From Welwitschia mirabilis (Eukaryota; Gnetophyta; Gnetopsida; Welwitschiales), in assembly GCA_051453625.1 (NCBI GenBank), contig JBOZIK010000001.1, forward strand, positions 254,994,783-255,058,782: a stretch of 64,000 bases of DNA. Reading direction: 5' to 3'. This document shows positions 24,391 through 36,300 of this stretch, piece after piece (within the stretch, counting starts at the first letter, position 1; the number at the start of each line of letters is the position of its first letter). The translations under genes were made by a program, and so were the position numbers. The notes under the pieces were generated by a model. It did not search any database. It was not told where the DNA came from and saw only the letters and a list, made by a program, of their open reading frames with translations.

Positions 24391-25650
24391 TAAGACATAA
24401 GGAAGGCTTTGATAATTTAAGTGACTAAACAAGATACATTGCTAAACCTTGATCAAACTTGGAAGGCCTTCTAAGCTATACGATTAGACTCCTATGTGTT
24501 GAGACTTAGAAGTCATGATCTAAATCTTTTTGAGGATTTCTTTAAGACTTAAAATGGCAGATCTTTGAGCATAGGTAACATTATCCTTTTTATTGACATT
24601 ACTTTAATTAGTAATGTTATTCTCATAAGCACACAGGTAAGAGTTAAGAAGGAATGCTCCCAAAGCCTTCATAATACCTAAATTTAAAAATATTATAAAG
24701 AAATCTCTAAGAAAAATAGGAGGAATTTATAGGTAAAAAGATCTTTTAAGGCCATTTGAATCTTAAAAAGCTCTCATTATGAAGTATTTCACCTTGGAAG
24801 AGCATTTTGAAAAAATTAATGATTTGCATTTCTACTTTCTAGCTAGCATGATATAAGAGTTCTAGATAGATCTTCCTTTTTTCCTTTTAGATTTACTTCA
24901 CTATTCCTTGTAAAGCTATAAGATAAGACATCAAGGCTTAATCTAGATTCTTTATCAAAGAAAACTTCAAATAGATGTAGGAGTTTTAGCTTGTAAATGT
25001 GTCCTAAGGGATCCTATTAAAGAACATTTACTATGGAAGCCTCCAAAATAAAATTAAAGTGATAAGGAGCATAGTCTCCCTATGTTGCCTAGATGCATTA
25101 ATGATGCACCAAAAGAACTAGAAAAATAATATCAGTCCAAAACTCTTTATGTAGAGGAGTGTTGTGGAAAAGGAATTAAGCACATAATAGATAAGAAAAT
25201 AACCAAGTTCAAAATGCATTATAATCTATGTTAAGCACCATAAGAATAAGTGGGCTTCTCAAGATATTAAGAATAATAAGAAGAAGAAAATCCACCATCT
25301 CTATCTCAATAAAGACTGAGGAATTTTATTTGTACTTCATCCTTAGAAAAAGTAAATTCATTGAAATAGTGATAAGTAGTAATATAAATTAGATCCAAAT
25401 AATATGGAGGAGGATGAAAAGAAATTATAAAGAAGTGATGCATAGGTTGATAAGCTCCAAAGTATTCTTAATTCTAAGGAGCAGAGGAGGTTTTCTTCAA
25501 TTTTATATGTACCCTTCCTCCTCCCTCTCCCCTAACCCTTCTTATCTTTTTTTCTTTCCTTCTTTATCATATATCTAATACCTTTTATGCTTGAGTAATA
25601 AGATATATGTATCTTTCCCTTTGTAAAATGGCCTTTCATGTAATTTTTGA
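24391..25650 (+). mobile_element. Probable 3' end of the L1 LINE
   Basis: No protein segment recognised with confidence. The region ends with a C/T-rich stretch (25508-25560), then a taataagatatatgtatctttccctttgtaaaatgg-type tail like the 3' region of plant L1s. No clean poly-A or target-site duplication was found. Confidence 0.35.
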
Positions 25651-26030
25651 TAATGTCTAGATTAGTTGGAAGAGGTGAAAATCAACATAAGTTTTCTACA
25701 AACTAATTGAATTATGCGTGAAATTACACATTATTTTTGCTCATAAATTTATAAATAGTAAAAAATAAAAAATTATAAATGAAATTGATATTTAAAAATA
25801 AGATTTTTTTATTTATTTTATAATTTTGTGTCCCAAAATAAACTTTTCTATTATATGAAATGTATATGAACTTTGTTAAAAGGTTTTAAAAGCTTATTTA
25901 TTTATTTAATTTCAATCATGAATATAGTACTTAGAATATTCTTGGTTTGATTAATATCCTTTATAACTCTGTATCACTTAATATTTGCTAAGGAACTAGA
26001 AAATGTTTGGTTAGAAGATGGTCTTACATA
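25651..26030. other. AT-rich spacer, nothing seen
   Basis: No frame, domain or repeat partner recognised. Confidence 0.5.
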
Positions 26031-26780
26031 TTTAGCTTTCAAACATTAGTTAATTAATATATTTTTAATGCTACAGATATCATACTTATTGTTAAATTAT
26101 TTTTAGCCATGTTTTATTCTTTAATTTTTCAAAAATATTATTAAAAATGACTGATTCATATTATTTCATTAATAGGTTATCCTAAGATCTCTAAACTTCA
26201 TTGGAGATGAGAAAACAAAAGGAATCAATTCCATCGTTACTTATATTCACACTATCAACATTATTAAGGATAATAAATATAAGAAATATAGGAGAGTAAA
26301 TAAGAGAATAATTTAATAAATTACCCTTATAGCTTAAAGCTATATTAGTTACAAAGAATAAGAAATACATATTCAAGTCCTACTATCCAAGGAGAGTGAT
26401 CGATACTTATCTATTCATGATAATAATGCTCTAATAAAATCTAAAATACTAAGAAACTATACATAAGAAAGAAATATCACAAGGCTAAATCATTTTATTT
26501 CATATTCAAAATTCAACATTCTACATTAGATTCCTCCATATTTAGTGTAAACTCTATCATTCTAGATATGATCTTCTATGGATATGATGAGGGCTTGTAT
26601 CATCGATATTTGCTAAACATCATTTCTACCTTCTTGAATATGAGGAAATGACTAATTCATAAGGTATCTCTCTTGTTAATACCTATTCTACTTTGAACTT
26701 TGTTATGATTTAAAATCATTAAAGATGTACCTTGGTAATTATAGTAAGGTATAAATTTTAAATAAATAAGTTAGAGTTTT
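26031..26780 (+). repeat. Dispersed repeat E, copy 1
   Basis: Aligns by eye with 27.21-27.95 kb and, for its left half, with 63.6-64.0 kb. Landmarks are taattaatatatttt, a tatttcattaatagg / tatttcatttatagag block, the cttcattgga / cttcataga block and the aaactctatcattctaga / aaaactctatcattttaga block. Copies 1 and 2 are direct repeats about 1.17 kb apart, which could be LTRs, but no ends were placed. The 61-codon minus-strand frame at 26191-26376 is chance. Confidence 0.45.
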
Positions 26781-27209
26781 TTATTATAATATATTAACCC
26801 TAAGTATTATTCTCACTTAATCATTATAGAGATATTTTAAACCTTACAAGATAAATGTCTTAATTAAGAACTTTATTAATAATGGTTTTGAAATGTAGAA
26901 TAATAAACTAAATAAAGTAGATATATTTTCTTAGGGATTATAAATAATTACTCACAAGGTAATCTATCAAGTAAAGCCTAGTTAAGAAAAATATATTATA
27001 ATAAATACAACATGGATTTATAAATAAGTAATAAATTTTTCACTATAGGTTTTAAATGTAATTATAAGTATTAGAAATCTAATGTATTACATTGAAATTT
27101 AGGAAACATTTTGATGCATTAAAAATATTATAAACTAAAATATTAATCACCTAAAATAGAATAAAATTCTTACATTTAAATATTTAAATATTTATCTCAT
27201 AAAACTTAG

Positions 27210-27950
27210 TAAATTAATATATTTTCAAGGATATAAACATCATATTTATAATTAAGTTATTATTAACATATTTTATTTATTAAATCATGAAATTATTATA
27301 ATAAGAACTAACTTTTAGTATTTCATTTATAGAGTATCTTGAACCTCCCAAACTTCATAGATATTAACACACAAAAGGGAGTGATATCAACATCATAGCT
27401 ACTAGCACTATTGACATTCTGAAGTCAAGTGAGTTCTATAAAGGCAAATAAGCTAAACAAATATTGAGTTATCACATTAATCTTATTGCCTAGTGCTAAA
27501 CTAGTTTACAAACATTAAGGATCACATATTTGTATCTTATTACATAATAAGATCTATTACTAACTAATAATAATGATGGACTAATAATTATTTTGAACTC
27601 TAAAAATAAATATAAAACCATAGCCTATCTTAAGGATTAATCATTATTTTTCCTTTGTTCTTGCTTAATACTAGAGCTTAAAGTATATCTTTATTAGAAA
27701 AATTATTAATCCTCATTCATTAAAACTCTATCATTTTAGATCTATAATTATAATAGCTATAATAAGGGCTTATTGCATCATGAGATGTTAAGCCTTTTTT
27801 ATTTCTCCTTGCGTATGGTGAAATAACTTATTACTACCATGTTTATCATGACTTACCTTAGATCTTAACCTATGATTTTATATTTTCTATAGTATTTGAA
27901 TTATTTGTAAATGCATTTTGATCTCTAATTGAATTTTTTTAAATTTTTGT
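27210..27950 (+). repeat. Dispersed repeat E, copy 2
   Basis: Second copy of the repeat at 26.03-26.78 kb, same orientation. Beyond it the sequence continues into repeat D copy 2. Confidence 0.45.
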
Positions 27951-28640
27951 ATTACTAATTCAATTCTGATTATTGGTTATGAAATATTACATTTTGAATA
28001 TTCTTTTATATTTCTTTCTTATATTTGTTTTCAATAATTTATAGGATTTAGATGATTGATATATTATTATATGATATCTTTTATGCTATCTAGTATTTTC
28101 CTATACTTTATTGTAAGATGTAGCATTTTCATTAGTTGGAATTTCATTACATTTAGAATATATAAAGAATAATCTATGATTTTCATGACAGATTTATTTA
28201 TGAATATTTATTCTCAATTCTAAAGGAAACTTAACTAAGTAAAGTCTTTAATAATTACTTTTTAAACCCTTTTAATACTTAAAACCACCCCTTAAACTTT
28301 TACTAATTGTTGTAAGCTATGAAGTATCTTTACAATTCTTATGAGAGAATGATAATTTAAGGTTACTTATATTATAATAGGATACCCTATTATTTTTTTA
28401 AATATACCACCTATACCTTGATAACTATGACATATCATTCAAAAATATATTATAAAACTTAAGATGTGGTAATGTTTTGATATTATTACCATGGGCTAAA
28501 ATTAATGTTTCTTAGCTTGCTAAGAACCATTTTTCTTTTTAAAAATTTTTATATTTTTCTAGTTTTATAATCTTATTTTATTAAAATTAAAAAATATTTA
28601 TATATTTTTATAGCAACTAAATAAACTTGAAGGATAGAAG
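27951..28640 (+). repeat. Dispersed repeat D, copy 2, left part
   Basis: Matches 7.8-8.45 kb (blocks such as agatgattgatatatta, gtaagatgtagca and accacctataccttgataact). Interrupted on the right by the small LTR element. Confidence 0.45.
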
Positions 28641-28649
28641 CATAGATAT

Positions 28650-30445
28650 ATGAAAGTTCACTTTAGATTTATGTTTATTTAATAAAATGCATAATGGAAA
28701 TGCTCACATGCATTATGTGAATTTTATTTTATACTTAAATTTGTTTAGATCCATATATGTTGGGATGTAGATCTTAATTTAAGGGGTATATTATGCCAAA
28801 CATGGCATATTCTTTTTTATTTAAATTAATTAATTATCAATGGAAAATTTGATCTATTTTAAATGTAAATCACAACACTTCCTAGAACACCTTTGAGCTC
28901 TTAGAGATGGACCTGGTCTATGTGTAGTAGATCCTTCAGATCTAATAAATAATATCAAAGTAACCTAAGATTTTTTAATGCTTCTCTTTTAAGGATTAAT
29001 TTTTAAGTATAAGGATAATTTCATTGAATAAATCTAATAAAGCTACATTTCTACAAAACTAGATTGACATAAGTTAGATTTTTATTAGTTCTTTCTATAG
29101 TTATTTTTGTTTACATTATGTATTTTTTCTATGTAAGACTACCAACTCATGTAAGACATGCATTGGAGATCTATATATTCATCTTTAGAGTTGCATCAAT
29201 TATGATCTATAATAGAATGAAAAGGATTATGAATTTAAGAAAGTTTTAGAAAATAGAAAGCAAAAAAAAAAATATAGAGAAATTAAATTGATCTTGAGGA
29301 TATTTGTTTTTTAAGTATGGATCCTTGCCCATTCATTAAGATTTTGGTTGGAATTCTAACTCTAAAAATACTAGTTGTCATAAAGCTAGTGTGATTTACA
29401 CAGTGGGTAGATGATCATAAAGGAGACTTTGGATTTCTCATGTCAATTCCAAGGAATTATTACTAGATATGACATTATGAAAATGTCAAGGAGGAAGAAA
29501 TAACTTGGAATTAAACCAAATCTTAACACTGATATTTTTATAAAGGGTGTTTCTTTAAAGGAAAAGATGATAAGGTGACACTATTTTTAGAATTACATTT
29601 TCATAATTATTCATCATCATTTGTCACATTAAGTGCCCAATATTTATTTACATTTTGTAATATTTAGATACTAAAAGAATTATAAGATTATTTATGTTAT
29701 AAGGGATAGGATGAAGAAGGATTAGCTAGGTTGGAAACTTATCCCAATCACTTCATATGTCATGCAATTTCATGTGAAGAAGTGCTATGAAATAGTTCTT
29801 GTGATATTATATTATATGAAAATTACCTGGATTAATCCCATTTATTAGATATGTCTCATTTAAAATGTTGGATTTATCCCATGATTTTAAGCAAGATATG
29901 TAGATTTCATAGAAAGACCACTTGAAGGGATGTCTTCTTTGAATTTGCATAGGATAAAGGATGTAAATTCATCTAGGAAGATTACTCGAAGGAAATATTT
30001 TTAAAAGTTACATGTTTTGGTATGCCACCATAACCATTTAGGGGGTCATTGATAGTCTTAATATTTCGGTGCTTCCATTATAATTGTGTAATGTCAATTT
30101 AATTTTTAGATTTGACATCAATGAGGAATTTGTTGGGTTTTAGATTATGTATTTTTATTTAATTAACAAAATCCATCATGGAAATGCTCACATGCATTAT
30201 GTGAATTTATTTTAGGATTGAATTTGTTTAGATCTACATATGTTAGGATGTGGATCTTAATGTAAGGGGTCTATTATTGCAAACATGGCATATTATTTTG
30301 TATTTAAATCAGTTAATTATTAATGAAAATTTTGAGCTATTTTGAAAGAAAATCATAGATGCTTCATGTGATGCCTTTAGGCTCTCAGATATGGGCTTGA
30401 TCTATGCATAGTGAATCCTTCCAATAAGTTGTTGAAAGGATAGGT
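28650..30445 (+). mobile_element. Small non-autonomous LTR element (TRIM/LARD-like)
   Basis: Two ~300-bp direct repeats, 28650-28945 and 30131-30440, share the blocks atggaaatgctcacatgcat, tatgtgaatttt and catggcatatt and a cttcagatct / ccttccaataag end. The right copy starts tgttgggttttag. After the left copy, ataatatcaaagtaacc looks like a primer-binding site (initiator Met type, decayed). The ~1.19-kb interior shows no gag or pol, so the element could move only with proteins supplied in trans. It splits repeat D copy 2, whose right part resumes at about 30.6 kb, so it is younger than that repeat. Confidence 0.65.
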
Positions 30446-30599
30446 CTAATTATATTCTTAAAATTTTAGAACCTATTTTCGTGTTTCACTATTAACTAGT
30501 ACTTGTATTTTATGCACATAAATATTTATATTAAAAATGTTTTTTATGAGGTGATTTATATCAAATAGTATAATATTGAGTATTATTTTCTATCTATTT

Positions 30600-31060
30600 T
30601 TTATAATGTAAAATTTGTTATTTAACCTATTTCACCATTACTTCTACTAATGGAACCATAGTTTTTTAGAGTTTTTTGATGATTAATTTATAAATTATGT
30701 ATTTTAGAAATATTTATCCTTTTGTACTACAAATCTAACATAAAAATATTCTTACCAATCTTGACCTCTTATGCATTGTTAAATCAGAACTACTACTACT
30801 TAACTTCATAAGAAAAGTGATGAGTAGTCAGAATACCAATTAATCTTAAATAAATCTAACTTGATTTTGATTAAGATTATTTAAAATCTACATTTTCAAT
30901 TATTGATACTTCTATTAAAATCCCTATTTGTATTCTATTAGCTAAATTAACGATGCCTAATACAAATAAAGAGAGTGTCCATTAAGGATCACCCATGAAA
31001 ACTATAAAAGTATCATGAAAACTTAAGTATTTAGATAAATCTTTTTATATAGTTTTATAC
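30600..31060 (+). repeat. Dispersed repeat D, copy 2, right part
   Basis: Matches 8.8-9.15 kb: tatgcattgttaaatcag, agaaaagtgatgagtag and the attagctaaattaacgatg segment. Confidence 0.45.
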
Positions 31061-31377
31061 ATTACCATTAACAAAATTAAAATAAAATATTTTTCATTAC
31101 TTTATTGCCTAAATTCCATGACCTAGGTTCTAAAGATTTTATATAAACATTCAATAATAATTAAATTCTTAATTTTAACTAGAGATCAAGATGAAGTAGA
31201 TAGAATTAAAATTTCCCCTTTTTCTTAAAATGAAAAGTAAAAATCTTAGCTACAATGCCTACAACCTTATTCTATCATGTCATAGGAATAGTTCACACAT
31301 GATTTTCCTAGAAACATGCTTTCCACCACATAAAATCAATGAACTTAAAATAAACATCATAGAAAACTGTTAGATTA
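31061..31377. other. AT-rich spacer, nothing seen
   Basis: No gene or repeat recognised. Confidence 0.5.
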
Positions 31378-31529
31378 TGTTTTGCTCATTCATATCAAAC
31401 TAATGTTTTCTGTATAGTAAATGTTATGTATCTTATGCAAAAGATGTTAATTACTTGTAAGTTGAAAGATGAAATAAAAACCATCAAATTCTAAGCACTA
31501 GAAACTGGTCAATTATTTTACCCTCTTAA

Positions 31530-31932
31530 GGGATCAATTGGACTTTCAAGGGGTTGACTGCACCTAAAGTAGGTAGATAAAATGAACTGCATCCAGAGGG
31601 GTCGATCAGATTTCTGATGGGATCGATTGGACCTGTAACCTTGAGAATCAGTGTCCCTAAACTAAATGATAAGGGGTCAACCAGATCCTTATGGGTTTGA
31701 CCATATTTGAGGACTTGATAAATAGTATCCTTGGACTAAATGACAAGGGGTTAACTAGCCCTATAATGGGGTCGATCGGATTTGTGAACCAAGAAATAGT
31801 ACTTCTATACTGATTATCAAGGGATTGATTGGACTTATGATGGAGTTGACCAAATCTGAGAACTGTGTAGCTGATACTCCTAAGCCGATCATCATGGAAT
31901 CAATCAGACATCTGAATGAATCAATCAGACCT
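31530..31932 (+). repeat. Phased array of paired TCGATC-type motifs, ~74-bp period
   Basis: Six pairs of a degenerate motif close to GGGTCGATCGGAC (palindromic core around TCGA). The cores lie at 31534/31554, 31602/31623, 31677/31697, 31751/31772, 31825/31846 and 31900/31921. The two members of each pair are 20-21 bp apart; pairs recur every 68-75 bp. Variants such as TTGATT, TCAATC and TTGACC are what CpG decay of TCGATC would give. It is the same layout as the 1412-1783 array with a different palindrome. Confidence 0.85.
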
Positions 31933-32239
31933 AATGCTGGAAACTGAAAAGAATTTTATCAAGATAAGTGGGTGATTGGATTTTATTATGGATAACTAAC
32001 CTAAGGTCAAAAATACCTAGATGGGGTTGAATAGACATTAAGCCATAAGAAATTAAGGTAACTGAAATTTTCACTTGGGCGACCTATGTAAGTCATAGTA
32101 CCAAATGAAATTAACCAGAATTTTGAGGGGTCGAATGAATGGAACAAAACTAAAGTTTTTTAATTATTAGCCATTTTCTAGTTGTTTATAGCCTTCAGAA
32201 GCACATTTCAAATGTAATAAACCTTAAAAGCTTTCCAAT

Positions 32240-32247
32240 ATAAATAG
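32240..32247 (+). promoter_or_regulatory. LTR TATA box
   Basis: TATAAATA within ccaatataaatagc, about 310 bp downstream of the palindrome array and ~650 bp before the LTR end. Confidence 0.45.
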
Positions 32248-32506
32248 CTAAGACATAGATAAATAATCTTTTAGAACAATCTTCATTTGGGTAAATCTAT
32301 TGGATTTGAAGGATTAAGCATTGTAATTTTGTGACTTTCACTATTGTATCTTGGCATCTATATTTATGACAGAAAAATATCTACCATTTTACATCTACAA
32401 GAAAAGAGCTCCATCAAATCTACTGAATAAATAATTAGTGATATACGTGCTCTGTAGCCATCATTACATCACTACTTTTCTTTGTGAAAGGTTGAGACTA
32501 AGCCTT

Positions 32507-32590
32507 GAAAAGTCCATTCAAAGGTTGAGATTAAGTCTTGAAAAGTCCATTCAAAGGTTGAGACTAAGCCTAGAAAAGTTCATTTGTAAA
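32507..32590 (+). repeat. Three tandem ~34-bp units in the LTR
   Basis: The unit aaaggttgagactaagccttg-aaaagtccattc occurs three times with few changes. The related LTR at 44.37 kb has only one. This is local expansion in this copy. Confidence 0.85.
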
Positions 32591-32984
32591 GGTTACAGGT
32601 GAACCTAGAATACCTAGTGGAGTAACAAAGATCCGAGATCTAGCTTGGGGATAAGATGATCATCGAGAGTGGAGTAGGGGGTTTCCCAAACCACTATAAA
32701 TCCGACATACATCTATTTTGGCATTTTTGTGCTTTTAGTCATTATTTATTTACTCTTATTATTTTCCTATTTCATGCACATTTTGGATTAGTTCATTATT
32801 GTATGCAAGTTTTGTTTATGTGTGATTTCATTTAGAATATTGTGTTGCATCTTTTAAAAGAACCTATTCACCCCCCTTAGGATTCTCAATCCTATCAGGT
32901 AGTAGTTACAATAATTAAAGAGAAATAAAGGAATATTGGACTATACTCTAAGAGAATTGCATGCATGACCTGAATATTAATCAT

Positions 32985-34300
32985 AAAAACTACACCTAAT
33001 ACGACAGATGATAAGGCACTTGAAAAATCCTAACTAGAATTAACAGAGCCTGGATCACTGATAGGCTAGCAGCCTTTGCCTTATGCACTTTACATGATCT
33101 TCCAAGAATGGGATCTGACCATAGACCAGTTTTATTACAAATGGAGATGAATCTGTTCACCATAATAGCTTTGAGTTGGAACATTTCTAGTTGGAAAGAA
33201 AAGATGTGAATAAATTATTGAGAACATCTAAAGTATGTACTGAGGGTTAGGACTTAGGACTTCTTCCTAAAAGGATTAATTTCCTTAAAAGTAATTTTAA
33301 AAGAATGAATTAGAAAGGATTGGAGAACCTATAAATCTTGGAGAGCAGAGATACTTAACCAACTCACTAGCCTTTATGAGAGAGAAGAAGATGATCCAAT
33401 AAGAGATAATGAGAAATAAATATTTTATTGGACCTATAACATCTTGACAAAGATGAAGAGTGTTATTAGAAATAAGGGTCAAGAATGAAATGGATTAAAA
33501 AGGGAGAATGACCTCCAATTTTCTTTTTCTAGCAAGGAAACTAATAAATGCAAACATACAAGATCAAAAGGATACAGTAGAATGATAGAGATATCTTATA
33601 GGAGAAAGATATATCGAGAATCTTTAAATAATATTACAAAGATCTCTAGAGCGATAATGAGAGCATGCCTAGAACTTTAATCTTCATAATACAACTAAAA
33701 CATAAGATTAAAAACATTTAATGGAGTCATTCATAGCTCTAGAAATAGAAATAGCTATTTGTAACATGAAAAATAATAGGATCTCTTTGTCAAATAGTTG
33801 GTCAATGGGAATTTTACAAAAACATTTTTCCCTACCTTAAGTAGAACCTTACAAACATGGCAAATGACATGCTCAATCATGACAGGATAAATAAGAGTAT
33901 TAACTACACAAATATTACTGTCATAACAAAAAAGTAGGATGTTATCACTCGCTAGACTTTTACTCTTAGTGTTTGTAAAGTCATCTACAGAATTTTGACT
34001 AAAGCCATTGTCAAATGTTAAGCTCTTTTTTTTGAAATCTTATCAATCTTGACTAGGCAAGATTTGTCAAGTTGCAATCCATCCAAGATCAAATTACCTT
34101 AAATCATGAGCTAATTCATTTTTGTAAGACTCATATATTCCTTACTATGTTTATCAAACTTAACATAGTGAAATCCTGTGATTTTATTAATTAGAAAACC
34201 TTGAAAAATTTTCTCATTAAAAGGGCTTTCAAGGCTAGATGGTAGGTCTTTTTCTAGATCTAAAAAAAAGGCCAGATTTTTACACAAAATAAATGATATT
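32985..34300 (+). pseudogene. Second L1 LINE ORF2, 5' truncated: endonuclease end and RT start
   Basis: The first recognisable segment, TRINRAWITDRLAAFALCTLHDLP-MGSDHRPVLL (split here by dashes only at uncertain points), is the C-terminal end of an L1 endonuclease with the SDHRP catalytic motif present (about 33112-33126). Then come the linker with KKGE-PPIFFFLARKL and RT N-terminal segments (IYRILTKAIVK, LSSCNPSKIKLP). The piece starts only ~90 bp after the solo LTR, and ORF1 is absent. Minus-strand frames at 32996-33184 and 33297-33482 are shadows of it. Stops and frameshifts show it is inactive. Confidence 0.7.
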
Positions 34301-34309
34301 TCATAGGTG

Positions 34310-34366
34310 CTTTCTTTTTTAATTTTTTTTCTTTCCTTTTTTCTTTTTTTTTTTTCCCCCTTTCAT
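34310..34366. repeat. Pyrimidine (T/C) tract
   Basis: About 55 bp almost entirely of T with some C, inserted in the LINE RT region, where no coding similarity is seen. Confidence 0.7.
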
Positions 34367-34479
34367 TTATGGGGCTTAGATGAGGGAATCCATTATTATC
34401 CTACCTTTTTATTTTGATCATGATACTATGGATAGTTTTCTAAAAAGATATAAGACAAAAGGAATTTCTATAGGGGATT

Positions 34480-35640
34480 AGGTTTTCCTGAGTAATCACT
34501 ATGTTAATAACACCATGATCACTACAAAACCCACTAAGGAAGATGTTTAGGTAATAGTCCATATACTTAACAAATTCAACAATATGACAGGGCTTATAAC
34601 AAATTGGAATAAGTCCAAAATTTATTTTTTCAACACCCCCAGTAGTCAAAAGCATCTTATTATAAGTGATATGGGGCATTAGAGAGGAGATGGAATTGGA
34701 TATGTATTTAGGAATCTTAATGAAATAAACATGACCTTTCCAACTTAAGGTAGGGGTCAAAATCTTATGACTTGTGACTTTTTTGATTAGTAGAGTCATG
34801 ATATGGTTAACTGCAATTACATTTTATAAAGTCATTCTTTTATTTTTACATATTAAAGAGGGGATGGAATTGGATATGTGTTTGGGAATCCTGATGAAGG
34901 GCATCAGTACAAGTGAGGCCCTTTTAAAAAAAAATTAAAAGGCAATGCATAATGTATGATAACCATTTCTTACCCTCATAAGTCAAAGTAGTGCTTGGTA
35001 TTTGCCACATCAAAAGATATATGCTAGCTTCTCAATGGCAGTTTTAGAAGATTTATCTAGTCTAGAGATAAAGATAAAAATCATATCAACCTATTCAAAT
35101 GACAAGAGATTAGTAAGCCAAAAGAATCTAAGGGATTAGCCATTTAAAACATTGAAGATATCATGCTTATAGGATAGTGCAATATCTATAAACAATTAAA
35201 CAAAGGCAAGGCCATATGAGCCCACCTAACTGCCATAAAATACGGAGAATATGGACATTCCAACACTAGAAGTTCCTTCTTATGGAAGAATATTATAAAG
35301 GTAAAAAAGAAACTCAATGATCTAGGTATCATTGATTATTAGAAAAATAGAAGATTATTAATTACAAAGCACAAGAAAGATTATGATGCTAAGCCATTAT
35401 GGAAAGGGATTTTACTGAGGAAAATTAAAATATTTATTTGGCTCCTAAATGAATAAGCAATTCTAACTGTGAATAGACTAATTAACTTAAAGAGACACAT
35501 TAACCAAATTTGTATCCTTTGCGATAAGGATGGCGAAAGCATACTCTAGTTATTTTACACCTATGAATGGAGTAGAGAATGTATCAATTGATTACATGTC
35601 CATACTAACTTGACAAAATGAAAACTTTTCGCTGTTGAGC
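34480..35640 (+). pseudogene. Second L1 LINE ORF2 continued: RT end and zinc-binding tail
   Basis: Translation gives LNKFNNMTGLITNWNKSKIYF, then SDMGH and LDMYLGILMK, the region after the RT active site in plant L1s. The FADD box itself was not found. Further right a long frame gives IKIFIWLLNE-AILTVNRL, then INQICILCDKDGESI and LFYTYEWSREC, the zinc-binding RT tail with its Cys pair. A 119-codon minus-strand frame at 34440-34799 lies opposite and is most likely a shadow. Similarity is lost after about 35640; what follows to 36250 could be 3' sequence of the same LINE. Confidence 0.65.
34680..34907 (+). repeat. Internal duplication in the LINE
   Basis: gagaggagatggaattggat plus the following ~30 bp (34680-34731) recur at 34856-34907 with few changes, so the RT segment LDMYLGILMK / LDMCLGILMK is present twice, 176 bp apart. 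Confidence 0.8.
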
Positions 35641-36300
35641 CCTAGTAATTAATGCTATAGCACATATGGCATGTAAGGAATAATGTTGTACTTCAAAATA
35701 TTAAAAGCACCCTAGAACAAACCACAATTTTAATCTATTGATCATGAAGGGAGGTTGTTGTGGTGTTAATCGATAGGCATCCCATCCATGAACCTGTAAT
35801 CCCAATTAAATATAGATAGAATGAATATTTTTAATCAATGGTTATTAGATGTGGATATAAGTGAATGTTAAGAAATTTAAAAGTCTTGTCAAGGTTCAAT
35901 TCCATGCATTTCTCTTGGCAATGAAAAGGGCAATTAATAGTTTTTCAAAGAATTAAAATTGTGGTATTAATCATGGGGGGTCCTGATAGAAGGAAAACGT
36001 TAAACCTAGAAGGCCAGGAATGGCTTGTGGTTGACTCTTTCTATAGCATCCTCCTAGTTAGAATGAAGAGAGGGAACCTGATGAAATGTAGGTTGCCCTC
36101 AGTTTTGTAACTGGCAATAAAGATGATTGAGTGGTACCTAACTTAGTTTAGCAATAATTCAAAACTCAAAGGTTTGCACTTCATTTTCATGTGATGTCTT
36201 AGAAATGGCCTAAGGGTAAATATCTCATCCTTTTTGTTAAATTATTTGAAAAGATATAATCTGCATTGGCACTCAAGGCTCATCCTATCTCTTCTAGAAA

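Larger units (their letters stand above)
31378..32897 (+). mobile_element. Solo Sirevirus-like LTR (Ty1/copia)
   Basis: Starts tgttagattatgttttgctc and ends ggattctcaatcctatca, about 1.52 kb, with TG...CA ends. The last ~600 bp align with the LTR that ends at 44740 (tgtaattttgtgactttcactattgtatcttggcat and the gagtggagtagg...accactataaatc block). No primer-binding site follows (next bases ggtagtag) and no polypurine tract precedes it, so it is a solo LTR or a relic. The upstream part carries a phased palindrome array, then TATAAATA near 32240. It abuts a 5'-truncated LINE. Confidence 0.7.

Noticed and set aside
23626-24432. Four long open frames (about 250 codons) on both strands
   Set aside because: They consist almost wholly of the N gap at 23669-24390.
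34440-34799. 119-codon minus-strand frame
   Set aside because: The plus strand over the same stretch carries LINE RT similarity with ordered motifs; the minus frame has none.
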